Source: Deinobacterium chartae
GTDB taxonomy: Bacteria > Deinococcota > Deinococci > Deinococcales > Deinococcaceae
NCBI RefSeq assembly: GCF_014202645.1
Contig: NZ_JACHHG010000006.1
Span: 1 to 64,000, forward strand
DNA length: 64,000 nucleotides
Direction: 5' to 3'
This document shows positions 8,028-18,465 of the stretch, piece by piece. Numbering within the stretch: position 1 is the first letter of the stretch; the number at the start of each line of letters is the position of its first letter. The notes below the pieces were generated by a model. It ran no database searches. It saw only the letters and a list, made by a program, of their open reading frames with translations, and was not told the origin of the DNA. The position numbers and the translations under genes were made by a program.

Positions 8028-8576
8028 ATGATGCGACTGCTCATTGCTCCGCTGATGCTCACCCTCTCCCTCGCCGCCTGCGCGCCCGCGCAGACCCAGA
8101 GTCCCGCTGCCCGCCCGGCGGCTATGGCAGCGCTGCCGTCCAACCCCGACGCGCTCTTTATGATGGCGGTCTCGATGACTAACCACTTCGAGATCGAATC
8201 TTCGCAGGCAGCCCTCACCAAGAGCAGCCGCGCCGACGTGCGCGAGTACGCCCAGCGCATGATTACCGAGCACACCAACGCCGAGCGCCAGCTCGCACAG
8301 ATGGCCGCTGCCCGCAACGTCCCGCTGCCCGGGCAGCCCGGACCGGACCAGCGCCTCAAGATCATGTACGCCTCGCAGCTCAGTGGCCCGAACTTTGATG
8401 CGGTTTACCTTGCCAACCAGATCGTGGGGCACGAGTCCGCGGTGGCGCTGCTGCAATCCGAGATCGGCGCAGGCCGTGACCCGCAGGCGGTCGCCATGGC
8501 CCGGCAGATGCTGCCGATCATTCAAGATCACCTGGCGCACGCCCGCAGGCTGGCCGGAACGGGCAACCCCCAGTAG
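8028..8576 (+). CDS. DUF4142 lipoprotein
   Basis: The 182-residue protein starts with a lipoprotein signal (LTLSLAACAPAQ; the Cys is the likely lipidation site), followed by a DUF4142 domain. This is a ferritin-like four-helix fold with FEIESSQAAL, YAQRMITEHTNAERQLAQ and a final DHLAHARRLAG helix. The function of DUF4142 proteins is not established; they are envelope proteins often linked to stress. Start ATG 8028 follows GGAGG at 8017-8021; a longer reading from 7929 would translate the structured leader. It converges on glpK and shares a bidirectional terminator with it. Confidence 0.85.
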   Translation: MMRLLIAPLMLTLSLAACAPAQTQSPAARPAAMAALPSNPDALFMMAVSMTNHFEIESSQAALTKSSRADVREYAQRMITEHTNAERQLAQMAAARNVPLPGQPGPDQRLKIMYASQLSGPNFDAVYLANQIVGHESAVALLQSEIGAGRDPQAVAMARQMLPIIQDHLAHARRLAGTGNPQ

Positions 8577-8581
8577 AGGCA

Positions 8582-8621
8582 ACAACAGCAGCCGGGGACC
8601 GTGGTCCCCGGCTGCTGTTGT
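8582..8621. terminator. Bidirectional terminator between the DUF4142 gene and glpK
   Basis: Arms 8582-8600 and 8603-8621 are perfect 19-bp reverse complements, rich in GC at the tip and bordered by AACAAC/GTTGTT. The hairpin lies between convergent genes and can serve both. Confidence 0.88.
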
Positions 8622-8662
8622 CGTGATGCCCGGCGCCCGCCGTGTTCAGCGGGCTGGCCGGT

Positions 8663-10170
<1,508 letters not shown>

Positions 10171-10171
<1 letters not shown>

Positions 10172-10998
10172 CAGACGGTCTCCTTGTGGGTCGGGTCGGT
10201 TCCCGAAATTTCTTCATGCTTGGCGTGCGCACGGATCAGGCTGCGCCCGATGACCAGATCGTAAGCCAGGGCTCCGAGAATAGCACCCACGATCGGGCCG
10301 ATGATCGGGATCAGCCACACGCCGCTACCGTCGGTCAGGCCGTTGTTCTGGAAGCCGGCCAGTACGCTAAAGAGCCTGGGGCCAAAGTCGCGGGCAGGGT
10401 TGATGGCGTAGCCGTGCATGCCGCCGAAGGACATGCCGATGGCCATCACCACGAAACCAACGACCAGCGGTGCGAAGGCCGCGCCCTGCTTGTTGTTGAG
10501 CTTGTCACCGATGGCCAGGATCAGCGCCATCAGCAGGGCGGTACCGACCACCTGGTCGATGAAGCCGGGCCAGAAGCCGGGCACGGCCGGGAAGGTCGAG
10601 AACACGCCGGCGGTGTTCGAGAGGGTGGGGTCCACCTGGATCCACTTGGCGTAGTACACCGCGAACACGATGGCCGCGCCGAGGAAGGCACCGAGGACCT
10701 GGGCGATGATGTAGGCCGGAGCCTTGGCCCAGGGGAAGCGGCCGGTGGCGGCCAGGGCGATGGTCACGGCCGGGTTGAGGTGAGCACCACTGACGGTTCC
10801 GGCGATATAGATACCCATGATCACCGCGAATCCCCAGCCCAGGGTGATGTTGGTGTAACCACCGTTGACGATCTGACCGGGGATGGGGGGGTTGCTGCCA
10901 AACAGCTGAACCATGGCAACCACACCGGCTCCGAACAGCAACAGAACCATCGTGCCGAAAAACTCCGCCCAGAATTCCTGTGAGAGTGTGAAGCGCAT
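10171..10998 (-). CDS. glpF: Glycerol uptake facilitator (aquaglyceroporin)
   Basis: GlpF is a membrane channel for glycerol. The 275-residue protein has six predicted membrane helices and both NPA boxes of the MIP family: HLNPAVT in the first half and [14 protein letters not shown] in the second. The residues after the second box (Asp in NPARD) are typical of glycerol-permeable rather than water-only channels. ATG 10998 has an AAGGAGGAG ribosome site; an upstream in-frame ATG at 11118 would read through the operator and promoter and is rejected. The gene is coupled to glpK. Confidence 0.96.
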
Positions 10999-11075
10999 GC
11001 GGCTCCTCCTTGAGATGACCAGGGCCAAGACGGCAGCACGAGCTACCGTTTGTTGAAGTTGCCCCTCGTGTTGCG

Positions 11076-11105
11076 AACATATGCGCCGGATGAACAGTTT
11101 GTCAA
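11076..11105 (-). promoter_or_regulatory. glpF promoter (TTGACA / TATGTT)
   Basis: On the minus strand TTGACA (11105-11100) and TATGTT (11081-11076) are separated by 18 bp. Transcription would start near 11070, about 70 nt before the glpF ATG. The palindrome at 11108-11129 abuts the -35 box on its upstream side. Confidence 0.6.
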
Positions 11106-11107
11106 TC

Positions 11108-11129
11108 ATTGTGAACACATGTTCACAAT
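11108..11129. promoter_or_regulatory. 22-bp palindromic operator of the glpFK promoter
   Basis: ATTGTGAAC, 4 nt, then GTTCACAAT: a perfect 9-bp inverted repeat directly upstream of the -35 box. It does not match the TGTGA-6-TCACA spacing of CRP, since here the spacing is 8. Its position just upstream of -35 would suit an activator, but a repressor is not excluded. Confidence 0.65.
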
Positions 11130-11405
11130 CTTTAAAGCGCTCTCAACGTTCGGTCAGGTTTGTATGCTTGCAGGCGGCTTCAAAGAGTGCCATACGGTTC
11201 GCAGCGCTGGGTCGAACCACCCATATCCATCCGCTGTCTTTCACAGCGGGTAGCGCAGCGGCCCCCACCGCCGCAGCGAACGGTCAGCGATGTGGGCGCA
11301 GCGCTGACCCCCGATTGGCTGAAAGCCGGATTTTTCAGTCTACGTGGGGATTTTCACCTTGTCGCAATGTGAAGCTTGCGCTTGTTAAGCGCAGGGGACC
11401 TGCGC

Positions 11406-11411
11406 TATACT
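11406..11411 (+). promoter_or_regulatory. -10 box TATACT for the CorC-like gene
   Basis: TATACT with TTGTTA at 11382-11387 as a possible -35 (18-bp spacer). The start codon is 121 nt further on, so unlike many genes here this one would have a long leader. Confidence 0.5.
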
Positions 11412-11468
11412 CGTCACAGTTCATGGAAGAGCCTCCCAGTTCTCCTCTTACAATCCCGGCCCATGCCT

Positions 11469-11507
11469 CACTTCGGAGCGGTCTGCCCGAAGTGTGTTTT
11501 GCTGTTT
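11469..11507 (+). terminator. Hairpin plus T-rich tract in the CorC-like gene leader (possible attenuator)
   Basis: CACTTCGG (11469-11476) pairs perfectly with CCGAAGTG (11487-11494) and is followed by TGTTTTGCTGTTTT. Lying between the TATACT promoter and the start codon, it looks like an intrinsic terminator inside a leader, i.e. a possible attenuator. Confidence 0.4.
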
Positions 11508-11532
11508 TGGGCCTCGAGGTGTTCGTTTAACA

Positions 11533-12888
11533 ATGGAAGAGTCAATAGGAAGTTTGCTGCTCAAGCTCGCCGCCGCGCTCGGTCTGGTATTCCTCAACGG
11601 TTTTTTTGTCGCCACCGAATTCGCGCTGATCGGCGTGCGCCGCACCCGTATCGATCAACTGGCCGAGGAGGGCAACTCCTCGGCCAAACTGGCGCAGGGC
11701 GCGGTACGCAACCTGGACCTGTACATCGCCGGAACGCAGCTTGGCATCACCATGGCCAGCCTGGGCCTGGGCTGGCTGGGCGAGCCGACCATCGGCCGCA
11801 TGATCGAGGCCTTCTTGCACGCCTACTTCCCGGCCCTCGAGGGCCAGGGCTGGGTACGCACCATCGAAGTGATCATCGCCTTCGGGCTGATCACCACCTT
11901 GCACATCGTGCTGGGCGAGCTCGCCCCCAAGACCCTGGCACTGCAACGCCCTACCGAGATCAGCCTGCTGGTCATCCGCCCGATGATCGCCTTTATCCAG
12001 GTGTTCCGTTGGGCCATCCAGAGCATGAACTGGCTGGGCAACAGGGTCGTGCGCACCCTGGGACTCCCCCCGGTCCCGGCGCACGCCTCGGTGCACACCG
12101 AAGAGGAACTCAAGATGCTGGTGTCCGCCTCGAGGCAAGAGGGCGTGCTCGAGGAAAACGAGAAAGAGCTGCTCTACAACGTCTTTGACCTCTCGGACAA
12201 GCAGGTGCGCGAGATCATGACCCCGCGTGTGGACATGGTCGCCGTTCCCTCGGACATGGCGCTCGATGCCTTCGTGTCGATCTACGAGGAGCACGGTTAC
12301 AGCCGGGTGCCGGTGTACAGCGAGACCATCGACAACATCGTGGGCATCGTGTACGCCCGGGACCTGATCAAGTACCGCGACGCGCTCGCCCAGACCGTCA
12401 CCGGGCAGATCATGCAGCCCACCTACTACGCGCCCGAGTCGATGAACATCCTCGACATCTTCAAGATCATGCAGTCACGCAAGATCATCATGAGCGTGGT
12501 GGTCGACGAGTTCGGGGGCACGGCGGGCATCGTGACCCTCGAGGACGTTCTCGAAGAAATCGTGGGCGAGATCTACGACGAGACCGACGAGGAGGAAGAA
12601 AAGCCGGTGCAGCACCTCGGCGAGGGCGTGTATCTGCTCGACGCGGGCCTGCATACCGACGAGGTCGAGGAGGTACTGGGCATCCGCTCGATCGACGAGG
12701 ACGACGAAGCCGACTACGACACGCTCTCGGGTTTTATTTACCACCGCTTCGGCTATATTCCTCGAATCGGCGAAACCACCGAGTACGCCGGATGGCGTTT
12801 TGAGATCATCGAAGGCGACGAGCGCCGCGTCACCAAGATCCGCGCCGAGCGCACCGAGCCCGCCGCCCTCGAGGCGGCCCCCGAATAA
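11533..12888 (+). CDS. CorC/HlyC-type CBS-domain membrane protein
   Basis: The 451-residue protein has the CNNM/CorC layout. A DUF21 (CNNM) membrane domain of about residues 1-190 contains LNGFFVATEFALIGVRRTR. A pair of CBS domains at about 205-330 includes MTPRVDM and VVVDEFGGTAGIVTLEDVLEEIVGEI. A C-terminal CorC/HlyC transporter-associated domain follows at about 350-430. Such proteins are linked to magnesium or cobalt efflux and homeostasis. ATG 11533 was chosen because the extension to 11494 reads through the leader hairpin. The gene is followed 12 nt later by cdd. The stretch after the CBS pair is strongly acidic. Confidence 0.9.
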   Translation: MEESIGSLLLKLAAALGLVFLNGFFVATEFALIGVRRTRIDQLAEEGNSSAKLAQGAVRNLDLYIAGTQLGITMASLGLGWLGEPTIGRMIEAFLHAYFPALEGQGWVRTIEVIIAFGLITTLHIVLGELAPKTLALQRPTEISLLVIRPMIAFIQVFRWAIQSMNWLGNRVVRTLGLPPVPAHASVHTEEELKMLVSASRQEGVLEENEKELLYNVFDLSDKQVREIMTPRVDMVAVPSDMALDAFVSIYEEHGYSRVPVYSETIDNIVGIVYARDLIKYRDALAQTVTGQIMQPTYYAPESMNILDIFKIMQSRKIIMSVVVDEFGGTAGIVTLEDVLEEIVGEIYDETDEEEEKPVQHLGEGVYLLDAGLHTDEVEEVLGIRSIDEDDEADYDTLSGFIYHRFGYIPRIGETTEYAGWRFEIIEGDERRVTKIRAERTEPAALEAAPE

Positions 12889-12900
12889 GGACGTGAACGC

Positions 12901-13308
12901 ATGATGGACCCTACGCTTCTCGAGGCCGCCCAAGCCGCTTTCAAGCAGGCTTACGCCCCCTTTTCACGCTTCCGGGTGGGCAGCGCGCTGCGCAGCGCTT
13001 CGGGCCGGGTATTTTTTGGGGCAAACGTCGAGAACTCCTCGTACGGCCTGACCCGCTGCGCCGAGCAGAGCTCGGTGCAGACCATGGTCTCGTCCGGCGA
13101 GCGCGAGTTCGGGCAGATCGTGGTGTACAGCGAGTCTTCCCCGCCCGCCAGCCCCTGCGGGGCCTGCCGCCAGATCCTGTTCGAGTTCGCGCCCGAGGCC
13201 GAGGTGTACTGCACCAACCACCTGGGCGAGGTGATCGAGGGGAAGGTCAAGGACTTCTTGCCGCACGGCTTTCGCCTGACACCCGAGCGCGACCCTCAAG
13301 GCATCTGA
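12901..13308 (+). CDS. cdd: Cytidine deaminase
   Basis: Cdd deaminates cytidine and deoxycytidine to uridine in pyrimidine salvage. The 135-residue protein matches the tetrameric short form. The catalytic zinc site is visible as CAEQ (Cys and catalytic Glu) in TRCAEQSS and as PCGACRQIL (two Cys). GANVENSSYG binds the substrate. The residue after the catalytic Glu is Gln rather than the usual Arg, a minor variation. ATG 12901 is followed immediately by a second ATG; an AAGGA ribosome site lies upstream. Its position after the nfeD-dgkA and CorC-like genes parallels Bacillus dgkA-cdd-era. Confidence 0.95.
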   Translation: MMDPTLLEAAQAAFKQAYAPFSRFRVGSALRSASGRVFFGANVENSSYGLTRCAEQSSVQTMVSSGEREFGQIVVYSESSPPASPCGACRQILFEFAPEAEVYCTNHLGEVIEGKVKDFLPHGFRLTPERDPQGI

Positions 13309-13324
13309 ACGCAGCCGCACACAA

Positions 13325-13350
13325 AAGAGGGCGGCTAAAGCCGCCCTCTT
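13325..13350. terminator. Terminator after cdd
   Basis: AAGAGGGCGGC (13325-13335) and GCCGCCCTCTT (13340-13350) form an 11-bp stem with a TAAA loop. It lies between convergent cdd and the nitrilase gene and can work in both directions. Confidence 0.85.
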
Positions 13351-13363
13351 CCCTAGCCTCCGC

Positions 13364-14284
13364 TCAGGATACGGTCTGTTCCCGCGGAGCCGCCTCGAGG
13401 CGCACGCCCGCGTCCACGGCCGCAGTCTGACGGGGCCAGTCCCGATGATTGAAGACCTGGCCGTCCTCACGGGCCTGGGCGAGCGCGTCCAGATCGATCT
13501 CGGCGTATACCCAACGGGCCGCGTTCAGCTCGCCCTCGACGAGCACGCCGTTGGCCGGGAAACCCCGGTCCACGGGCGTGTAGACGCCGGCAGCGCCTAC
13601 GTTGATGTCGATGGCCTCGGACCACGCGGCGGTACCCACCAAGGGGGACTGCACCACGTAGCACTGGTTCTCGAGCGCGCGGGCGCGGCTGCCGGTGCGG
13701 ACCCGGTGGTAACCGGCCAGCGTGTCGGTGCACGACGGGACCAGGATCAGCTCGGCACCCGCCTCGACCTGCGCGCGGGCCAGCAGCGGAAACTCCGAGT
13801 CGTAACAGATGTTCACCCCCACCCGACCCAAGTCGGTCTCGAAAACCTTCAGGCCGGGGTTGGGCAATATGCCCCACTGCTCGTTCTCGAAGCGGGTCAT
13901 GATCTGCTTGTCCTGGTAGCGGCGCTCACCCGAGGGGTCAAACAGGTAGGCACGGTTGACGTAACGCCCCCCGCCCAACTCCTCGGGAAAGCTGCCCGCC
14001 AGCAGGTACACGTCGTGGCGGCGGGCCAGTTCGCGGTGCAGCTCGAGGTAGGCGGGCAGCAGGTCCTGCAACAGCGGGAACTGCGCAGGAACGTTTGCCT
14101 GCACCTCGGGAGCAAACAGCGAGGCCAGCTCCATCGGGGCGTACTCGGGAAAGACCAGCAGCCTGGCCCCGGCCCCGGCCGCCTCGGCAGTCCAAGCCGC
14201 CAGCTTCGCGGCGTAGGCCTCCCACGACTCGAGGTAGGACACCTCGTACTGCGCGGCGGCCAGACGAAACGGCGTACGGGTCAC
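13364..14284 (-). CDS. Carbon-nitrogen hydrolase (nitrilase superfamily)
   Basis: The 306-residue protein has the complete catalytic triad of the nitrilase superfamily: Glu47 in VFPEYAP, Lys126 in RYQDKQIMTRFE, and Cys160 in NICYDSEFP. Such enzymes hydrolyse amides or nitriles to acids and ammonia. The true substrate cannot be read from the sequence. The gene starts with an ATG that overlaps the end of the upstream GNAT gene by 4 nt, so the two are coupled. The same nitrilase-acetyltransferase pairing, sometimes as a fusion, is known in other bacteria. Length is normal for a single-domain member. Confidence 0.9.
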   Translation of the reverse strand: MTRTPFRLAAAQYEVSYLESWEAYAAKLAAWTAEAAGAGARLLVFPEYAPMELASLFAPEVQANVPAQFPLLQDLLPAYLELHRELARRHDVYLLAGSFPEELGGGRYVNRAYLFDPSGERRYQDKQIMTRFENEQWGILPNPGLKVFETDLGRVGVNICYDSEFPLLARAQVEAGAELILVPSCTDTLAGYHRVRTGSRARALENQCYVVQSPLVGTAAWSEAIDINVGAAGVYTPVDRGFPANGVLVEGELNAARWVYAEIDLDALAQAREDGQVFNHRDWPRQTAAVDAGVRLEAAPREQTVS

Positions 14285-14886
14285 GCGGAACCTCCAGCGG
14301 TCAAGAACTTGGTCCAGAAGACCATGCGTTTGGGCGACTCGGCAGGCTCATCGAGGTCCTGCCAGGTCATGGTGGTGGTCAGGTCCGGACGGCGCACGAA
14401 GCCCTGCCGGTCCCACAGGGCGTCGAGCGGACGGTAGCCCTGCGGCCTGCGCGGATGATCCGCGGGCCGGTCGACCGCGCAGAAAGCGGCCCACTGGCGG
14501 CCCAGCTCACGCGCGCGCGCCTCGCGCAACTCGAGGAACTGCCGTCCGAACCCCATCCCGCGGTACTCGGGCAGCAGCACCGACTCCCCGAAGTAAAACA
14601 CCGCCGCCGGGTCGATGCCCGCCGCCCGAAACGGGGCCTGCAGCTCGGCTGTTTCCGCCTCGAGGGGCAGGGCGGTGGTGGCCCCAACCACCCGCTCACC
14701 GTCGCGCACGACGGCCAGGAAGAAGTCAGGGGCCTCGAGGTAGGTGTGCAAGTAGCGCTGCTCGTAGGCGAGGTCGCCGTCGTAGAGGTACGGGAACTCG
14801 CGGAACACCGTGATGCGCAGCCGCGCCAGGTCCGCGAGCACCTGCTGCTGCTGCGCGGGGGGCAGCACTTCGAGGCGGACAGTCAA
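14281..14886 (-). CDS. GNAT-family N-acetyltransferase
   Basis: The 201-residue protein shows the GNAT acetyl-CoA loop as LLPEYRGMGFGRQFLELRE at about residues 103-121, preceded by the VVGATTALPL strand. It begins with an FPYLYDGDLAYEQRYL segment that is characteristic of acetyltransferases found next to nitrilase-like hydrolases. The acceptor amine is unknown. It overlaps the downstream hydrolase by 4 nt, which suggests the two act in one pathway or complex. The SnoaL-like gene just upstream ends 1 nt before this start codon, so all three probably share one transcript. Confidence 0.87.
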   Translation of the reverse strand: MTVRLEVLPPAQQQQVLADLARLRITVFREFPYLYDGDLAYEQRYLHTYLEAPDFFLAVVRDGERVVGATTALPLEAETAELQAPFRAAGIDPAAVFYFGESVLLPEYRGMGFGRQFLELREARARELGRQWAAFCAVDRPADHPRRPQGYRPLDALWDRQGFVRRPDLTTTMTWQDLDEPAESPKRMVFWTKFLTAGGSA

Positions 14887-14887
14887 T

Positions 14888-15295
14888 TCAGCCCTCCACC
14901 TGCCGGATCCACTCCTGCAGGTTGTAGTAGTTGGTCACGCGCGCGACCTTGCCATCGCGGATGTCGAAAAAGGCACCGCCGGGCAGGCGGTACTGCTGAC
15001 CCCGGGCCTCGGGCAGACCCTCGTCGGTCTGCAGGTACGTGCCTTCTACGATGTACTCGGCGGCGGCACGGCTGCCGTCCTCGTTGACCATGACCGTGAT
15101 GTTGCTGATGTGCTCGCGGTACGAGCGGTTCATCCGTTCCATGAACTGCCCGAAGGCCTCGCGGCCGCCCTCGCGCGCGCCCTCGTTGACGTCGTGCACC
15201 ACGTCCTCGGTGAGCAGGGCCATAAAGGCGTCCCAGTCGGCGGCGTTGAAGGCGGCGTAGTACTGTTCGATCAGCTGACGGGTAGCATTGGACAT
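14888..15295 (-). CDS. SnoaL/NTF2-like protein
   Basis: The 135-residue protein has the cone-shaped NTF2/SnoaL fold: an N-terminal helix (TRQLIEQYYAAFNAADWDAFMALL), EDVVHDVNEG, then beta strands through GGAFFDIRDGKVARVTNYYN. Members are ester cyclases, ketosteroid isomerase-like enzymes or ligand-binding proteins; no specific activity can be assigned. I chose ATG 15295 rather than 15304 because a TACTAT -10 box (15303-15308 on the minus strand) ends 7 nt before it, giving a leaderless start. It is the first gene of a likely three-gene operon with the GNAT and nitrilase genes. Confidence 0.82.
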   Translation of the reverse strand: MSNATRQLIEQYYAAFNAADWDAFMALLTEDVVHDVNEGAREGGREAFGQFMERMNRSYREHISNITVMVNEDGSRAAAEYIVEGTYLQTDEGLPEARGQQYRLPGGAFFDIRDGKVARVTNYYNLQEWIRQVEG

Positions 15296-15302
15296 GAGAA
15301 GC

Positions 15303-15308
15303 ATAGTA
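15303..15308 (-). promoter_or_regulatory. -10 box TACTAT for the SnoaL-like gene
   Basis: TACTAT on the minus strand ends 7 nt before the ATG at 15295, a leaderless arrangement. Confidence 0.55.
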
Positions 15309-15399
15309 CAGGGTTTTGGGGGTGGGGATGGGGTGGCAGGAACGATATGGTCAGCCCGTGATCGGTCGCCGTCCGCTTCCTGCTTTTGTCCTCAACGTC

Positions 15400-15435
15400 A
15401 AGCAGAGGGGCAGCCCCGCGGCTGCCCCTCTGCTT
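15400..15435. terminator. Terminator after the DUF3352 gene
   Basis: AAGCAGAGGGGCAGC (15400-15414) pairs perfectly with GCTGCCCCTCTGCTT (15421-15435), with a 6-nt loop. It lies about 40 nt past the DUF3352 stop codon on the minus strand. The sequence after it on that strand is only mildly T-rich. Confidence 0.8.
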
Positions 15436-15477
15436 GTTTCGCTTCGCGCCGATCCCCGTTGGGGGACCTCGGAGAGC

Positions 15478-17142
15478 TTACTTCCAGTTGATGTTCTGGT
15501 AGCTGCGGGTCACCAGCTTGCCGTTTTCCACGGTGGTGTACCCCGCCTGCGATCCCAGGCGGCGCTGGAAAGCATCGATGAAGGTGGTGAAGCGGTTGAT
15601 CAGACGGGTCTGCTGGGCACCGGTGAGATTGTCGCCTGCACTGCTAAGGGCCAGAGTCAGCTGCTGACGGATCGCCTCGCGGGTCTGAAGCATCGGCGCA
15701 CCGCCGTATTGCAGCGCCTGCACGCTCTTGGGGAAGCGGGCGATGGCGTTGCGGAAGGCTGCGCTGTCGGCCAGACGCGGACCGTCGGCCAGGGCCTTGC
15801 CCAGGTCAGCCTCACTGAAGGTGAAAGTGACGTAGTTGCCCTTGATTGCGTAGAAGATCCCGAAGTCCTCGGTCTCGAGCGCTTTGGCCGGGACGCCGGC
15901 AACGGTCAGGCTGCGCAGTTTGGGAGCATCTTCTTCTCCAGCCGTCATCTCGATCAGCTTGCCGAACAGGCTATCGAGGCCGCTCGAGGCCGCAGCCGGG
16001 TTCTTGGCGGACAGGTAGAAGGCGAAGCCCTGCAGGTCTGCGAAGGGATCGGTCGCGCTGCTGGACTTGCGGGGAGCGCCTGCGGCCTGCGGGAAGGTCA
16101 CCACCGCGTACTCCTGGCCGACCCAGCCGAGCAGAGCGCTTTGCAAGTCGATGCCGAGGTTTTGGCGGGCCATTTCGGTCAGACCCGGGGTGCCGCGTCC
16201 GCCCAGCTTGGTGAACCAGGTGTCCATGTAGCGCACGAAGGCGGGCAGGTCCATGCGTCCGAAGCCGAAGGTCTCGGCCGAGGCGGGCAGGGCGGCCGCG
16301 CTGACCAGCGGTTGCGGGGGCAGCAGCAGCAGGTTGTACAGGGCCTTGTCGCTGCCCTTGGGGTTGGGCGTCAGCACCGAGGAGCTCTCGAGGCCGTTCG
16401 CCGTTACCGCGAGGTTCGCGCCGAACTGCCCCAGGGTGCGCAGGCTGGCCACCACCTCGCGGGCCTCGCGCGAGAAGTCGGTCTTGGACAGCAGGGCGCT
16501 GGCGGTGTTGCCGGCCGCGTCGAAGTTGAGGTAGGCCCGGATGACGCCGTTACCGACCGTGTTCATGGTGGAGGCATAGGCGGCACTCTGCGAGAGTCCG
16601 GGCTCCTTGCCCCCGCCAAGGCGGCGCAGGAAGCCGCGCAGCAGGTTCGCGTCCGACGAGGCGTAAGCCACGCCGTTGGCGTAACCGAACGCGAAACCTT
16701 CGCTCTGGTAGAAGCTGTAACGTCCCTCTTTGTACTGCCGGACCGTACCCGACTTCGACTTCTTCTGGGCATCCACGGTGCGGCGCAGCATGTTGGCAAT
16801 GGCCTTGTCCGCGCCGGCTTTGGGTTTGGAGACCAGCAGCACTCCGGGCTCGGTGGCTTTGGGCGACCAGTGCAGGCTGATCACCGCTTCGCGTGCGATC
16901 AGGTCTCCGGGGTTCTGGGTCTTGAAGGCGGGCTCGTTCGCCAGCTCGGCGAACAGGCCCGGCAGATCCAGGGCCCGCAGCTCCTTGGCAAAGCCGCCCA
17001 GCCGTTGCTCGGTTCCCGGCAGGTCGTTCACCTCGAGGGTCATCAGGGCATCTTGGGGAACGTAGCGGGTGAGGGTCGCGGCCGACGCCGTGGTGATTGC
17101 AGCGGCGGCCAGGGTAACGGTCAGGGCCAGTACGGTGCGCAT
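15478..17142 (-). CDS. DUF3352 exported protein
   Basis: The 554-residue protein has an N-terminal signal peptide (LALTVTLAAAAITTASA) and then matches the DUF3352 pattern, which includes VPQDALMTLEVNDLPG, GYANGVAYASSD and YLNFDAAGNTASALLSK. DUF3352 proteins are exported and of unknown function; they are common in cyanobacteria and Deinococcota. No enzyme motif is visible. The C-terminus includes a repeated second half with similar AFYLSAKNPAA and VTFTFSEADLGKALADGP segments, which suggests a two-lobed fold. A TAGAGT -10 box ends 6 nt before the ATG, so the mRNA should be leaderless. Confidence 0.85.
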   Translation of the reverse strand: MRTVLALTVTLAAAAITTASAATLTRYVPQDALMTLEVNDLPGTEQRLGGFAKELRALDLPGLFAELANEPAFKTQNPGDLIAREAVISLHWSPKATEPGVLLVSKPKAGADKAIANMLRRTVDAQKKSKSGTVRQYKEGRYSFYQSEGFAFGYANGVAYASSDANLLRGFLRRLGGGKEPGLSQSAAYASTMNTVGNGVIRAYLNFDAAGNTASALLSKTDFSREAREVVASLRTLGQFGANLAVTANGLESSSVLTPNPKGSDKALYNLLLLPPQPLVSAAALPASAETFGFGRMDLPAFVRYMDTWFTKLGGRGTPGLTEMARQNLGIDLQSALLGWVGQEYAVVTFPQAAGAPRKSSSATDPFADLQGFAFYLSAKNPAAASSGLDSLFGKLIEMTAGEEDAPKLRSLTVAGVPAKALETEDFGIFYAIKGNYVTFTFSEADLGKALADGPRLADSAAFRNAIARFPKSVQALQYGGAPMLQTREAIRQQLTLALSSAGDNLTGAQQTRLINRFTTFIDAFQRRLGSQAGYTTVENGKLVTRSYQNINWK

Positions 17143-17148
17143 GCGTTC

Positions 17149-17154
17149 ACTCTA
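17149..17154 (-). promoter_or_regulatory. -10 box TAGAGT for the DUF3352 gene
   Basis: TAGAGT on the minus strand ends 6 nt before the ATG at 17142; leaderless arrangement. Confidence 0.55.
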
Positions 17155-17260
17155 CGCGATTGCGGCCCGCTTGATCACTGCCCAAAGGCGTATGCCGTGC
17201 GGCTCAGCGGTATATCCTCGGCCGTTCCCGAACCTTTCCCCAACGTCTGCGCTCCAGGGT

Positions 17261-18334
<1,074 letters not shown>

Positions 18335-18340
18335 GCCCGC

Positions 18341-18346
18341 AGTCTA
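18341..18346 (-). promoter_or_regulatory. -10 box TAGACT for the Ca2+/H+ exchanger
   Basis: TAGACT on the minus strand ends 6 nt before the ATG at 18334; leaderless arrangement. Confidence 0.5.
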
Positions 18347-18449
18347 ACAGGGGTTTTCCCGTACTCATTTTATCAAGACTTGAGACAGCAACTGGCGGTG
18401 AATCCCCGGCCTGACCGCCGGAAACTTCGGCTACAGCGTAATGCGCTGC

Positions 18450-18455
18450 TATACT
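18450..18455 (+). promoter_or_regulatory. -10 box TATACT for recG
   Basis: TATACT lies 10 nt before the recG ATG, leaving almost no leader. The GAAGGGG between them would be at the very 5' end of the mRNA. Confidence 0.55.
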
Positions 18456-18465
18456 GAAGGGGCGC

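Larger units (their letters stand above)
10999..11532. other. 534-bp intergenic region with several hairpins
   Basis: No gene is supported here. The left part holds the glpF promoter and operator. The right part holds a series of perfect inverted repeats: CCGCTGT-5-ACAGCGG (11231-11249), GTCAGCG-12-CGCTGAC (11281-11306), TGCGCTT-3-AAGCGCA (11377-11393) and CACTTCGG-10-CCGAAGTG (11469-11494). A TATACT -10 box lies at 11406-11411, upstream of the CorC-like gene. The region is longer and more structured than other gaps in the window and could encode an unrecognised RNA. Confidence 0.5.
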
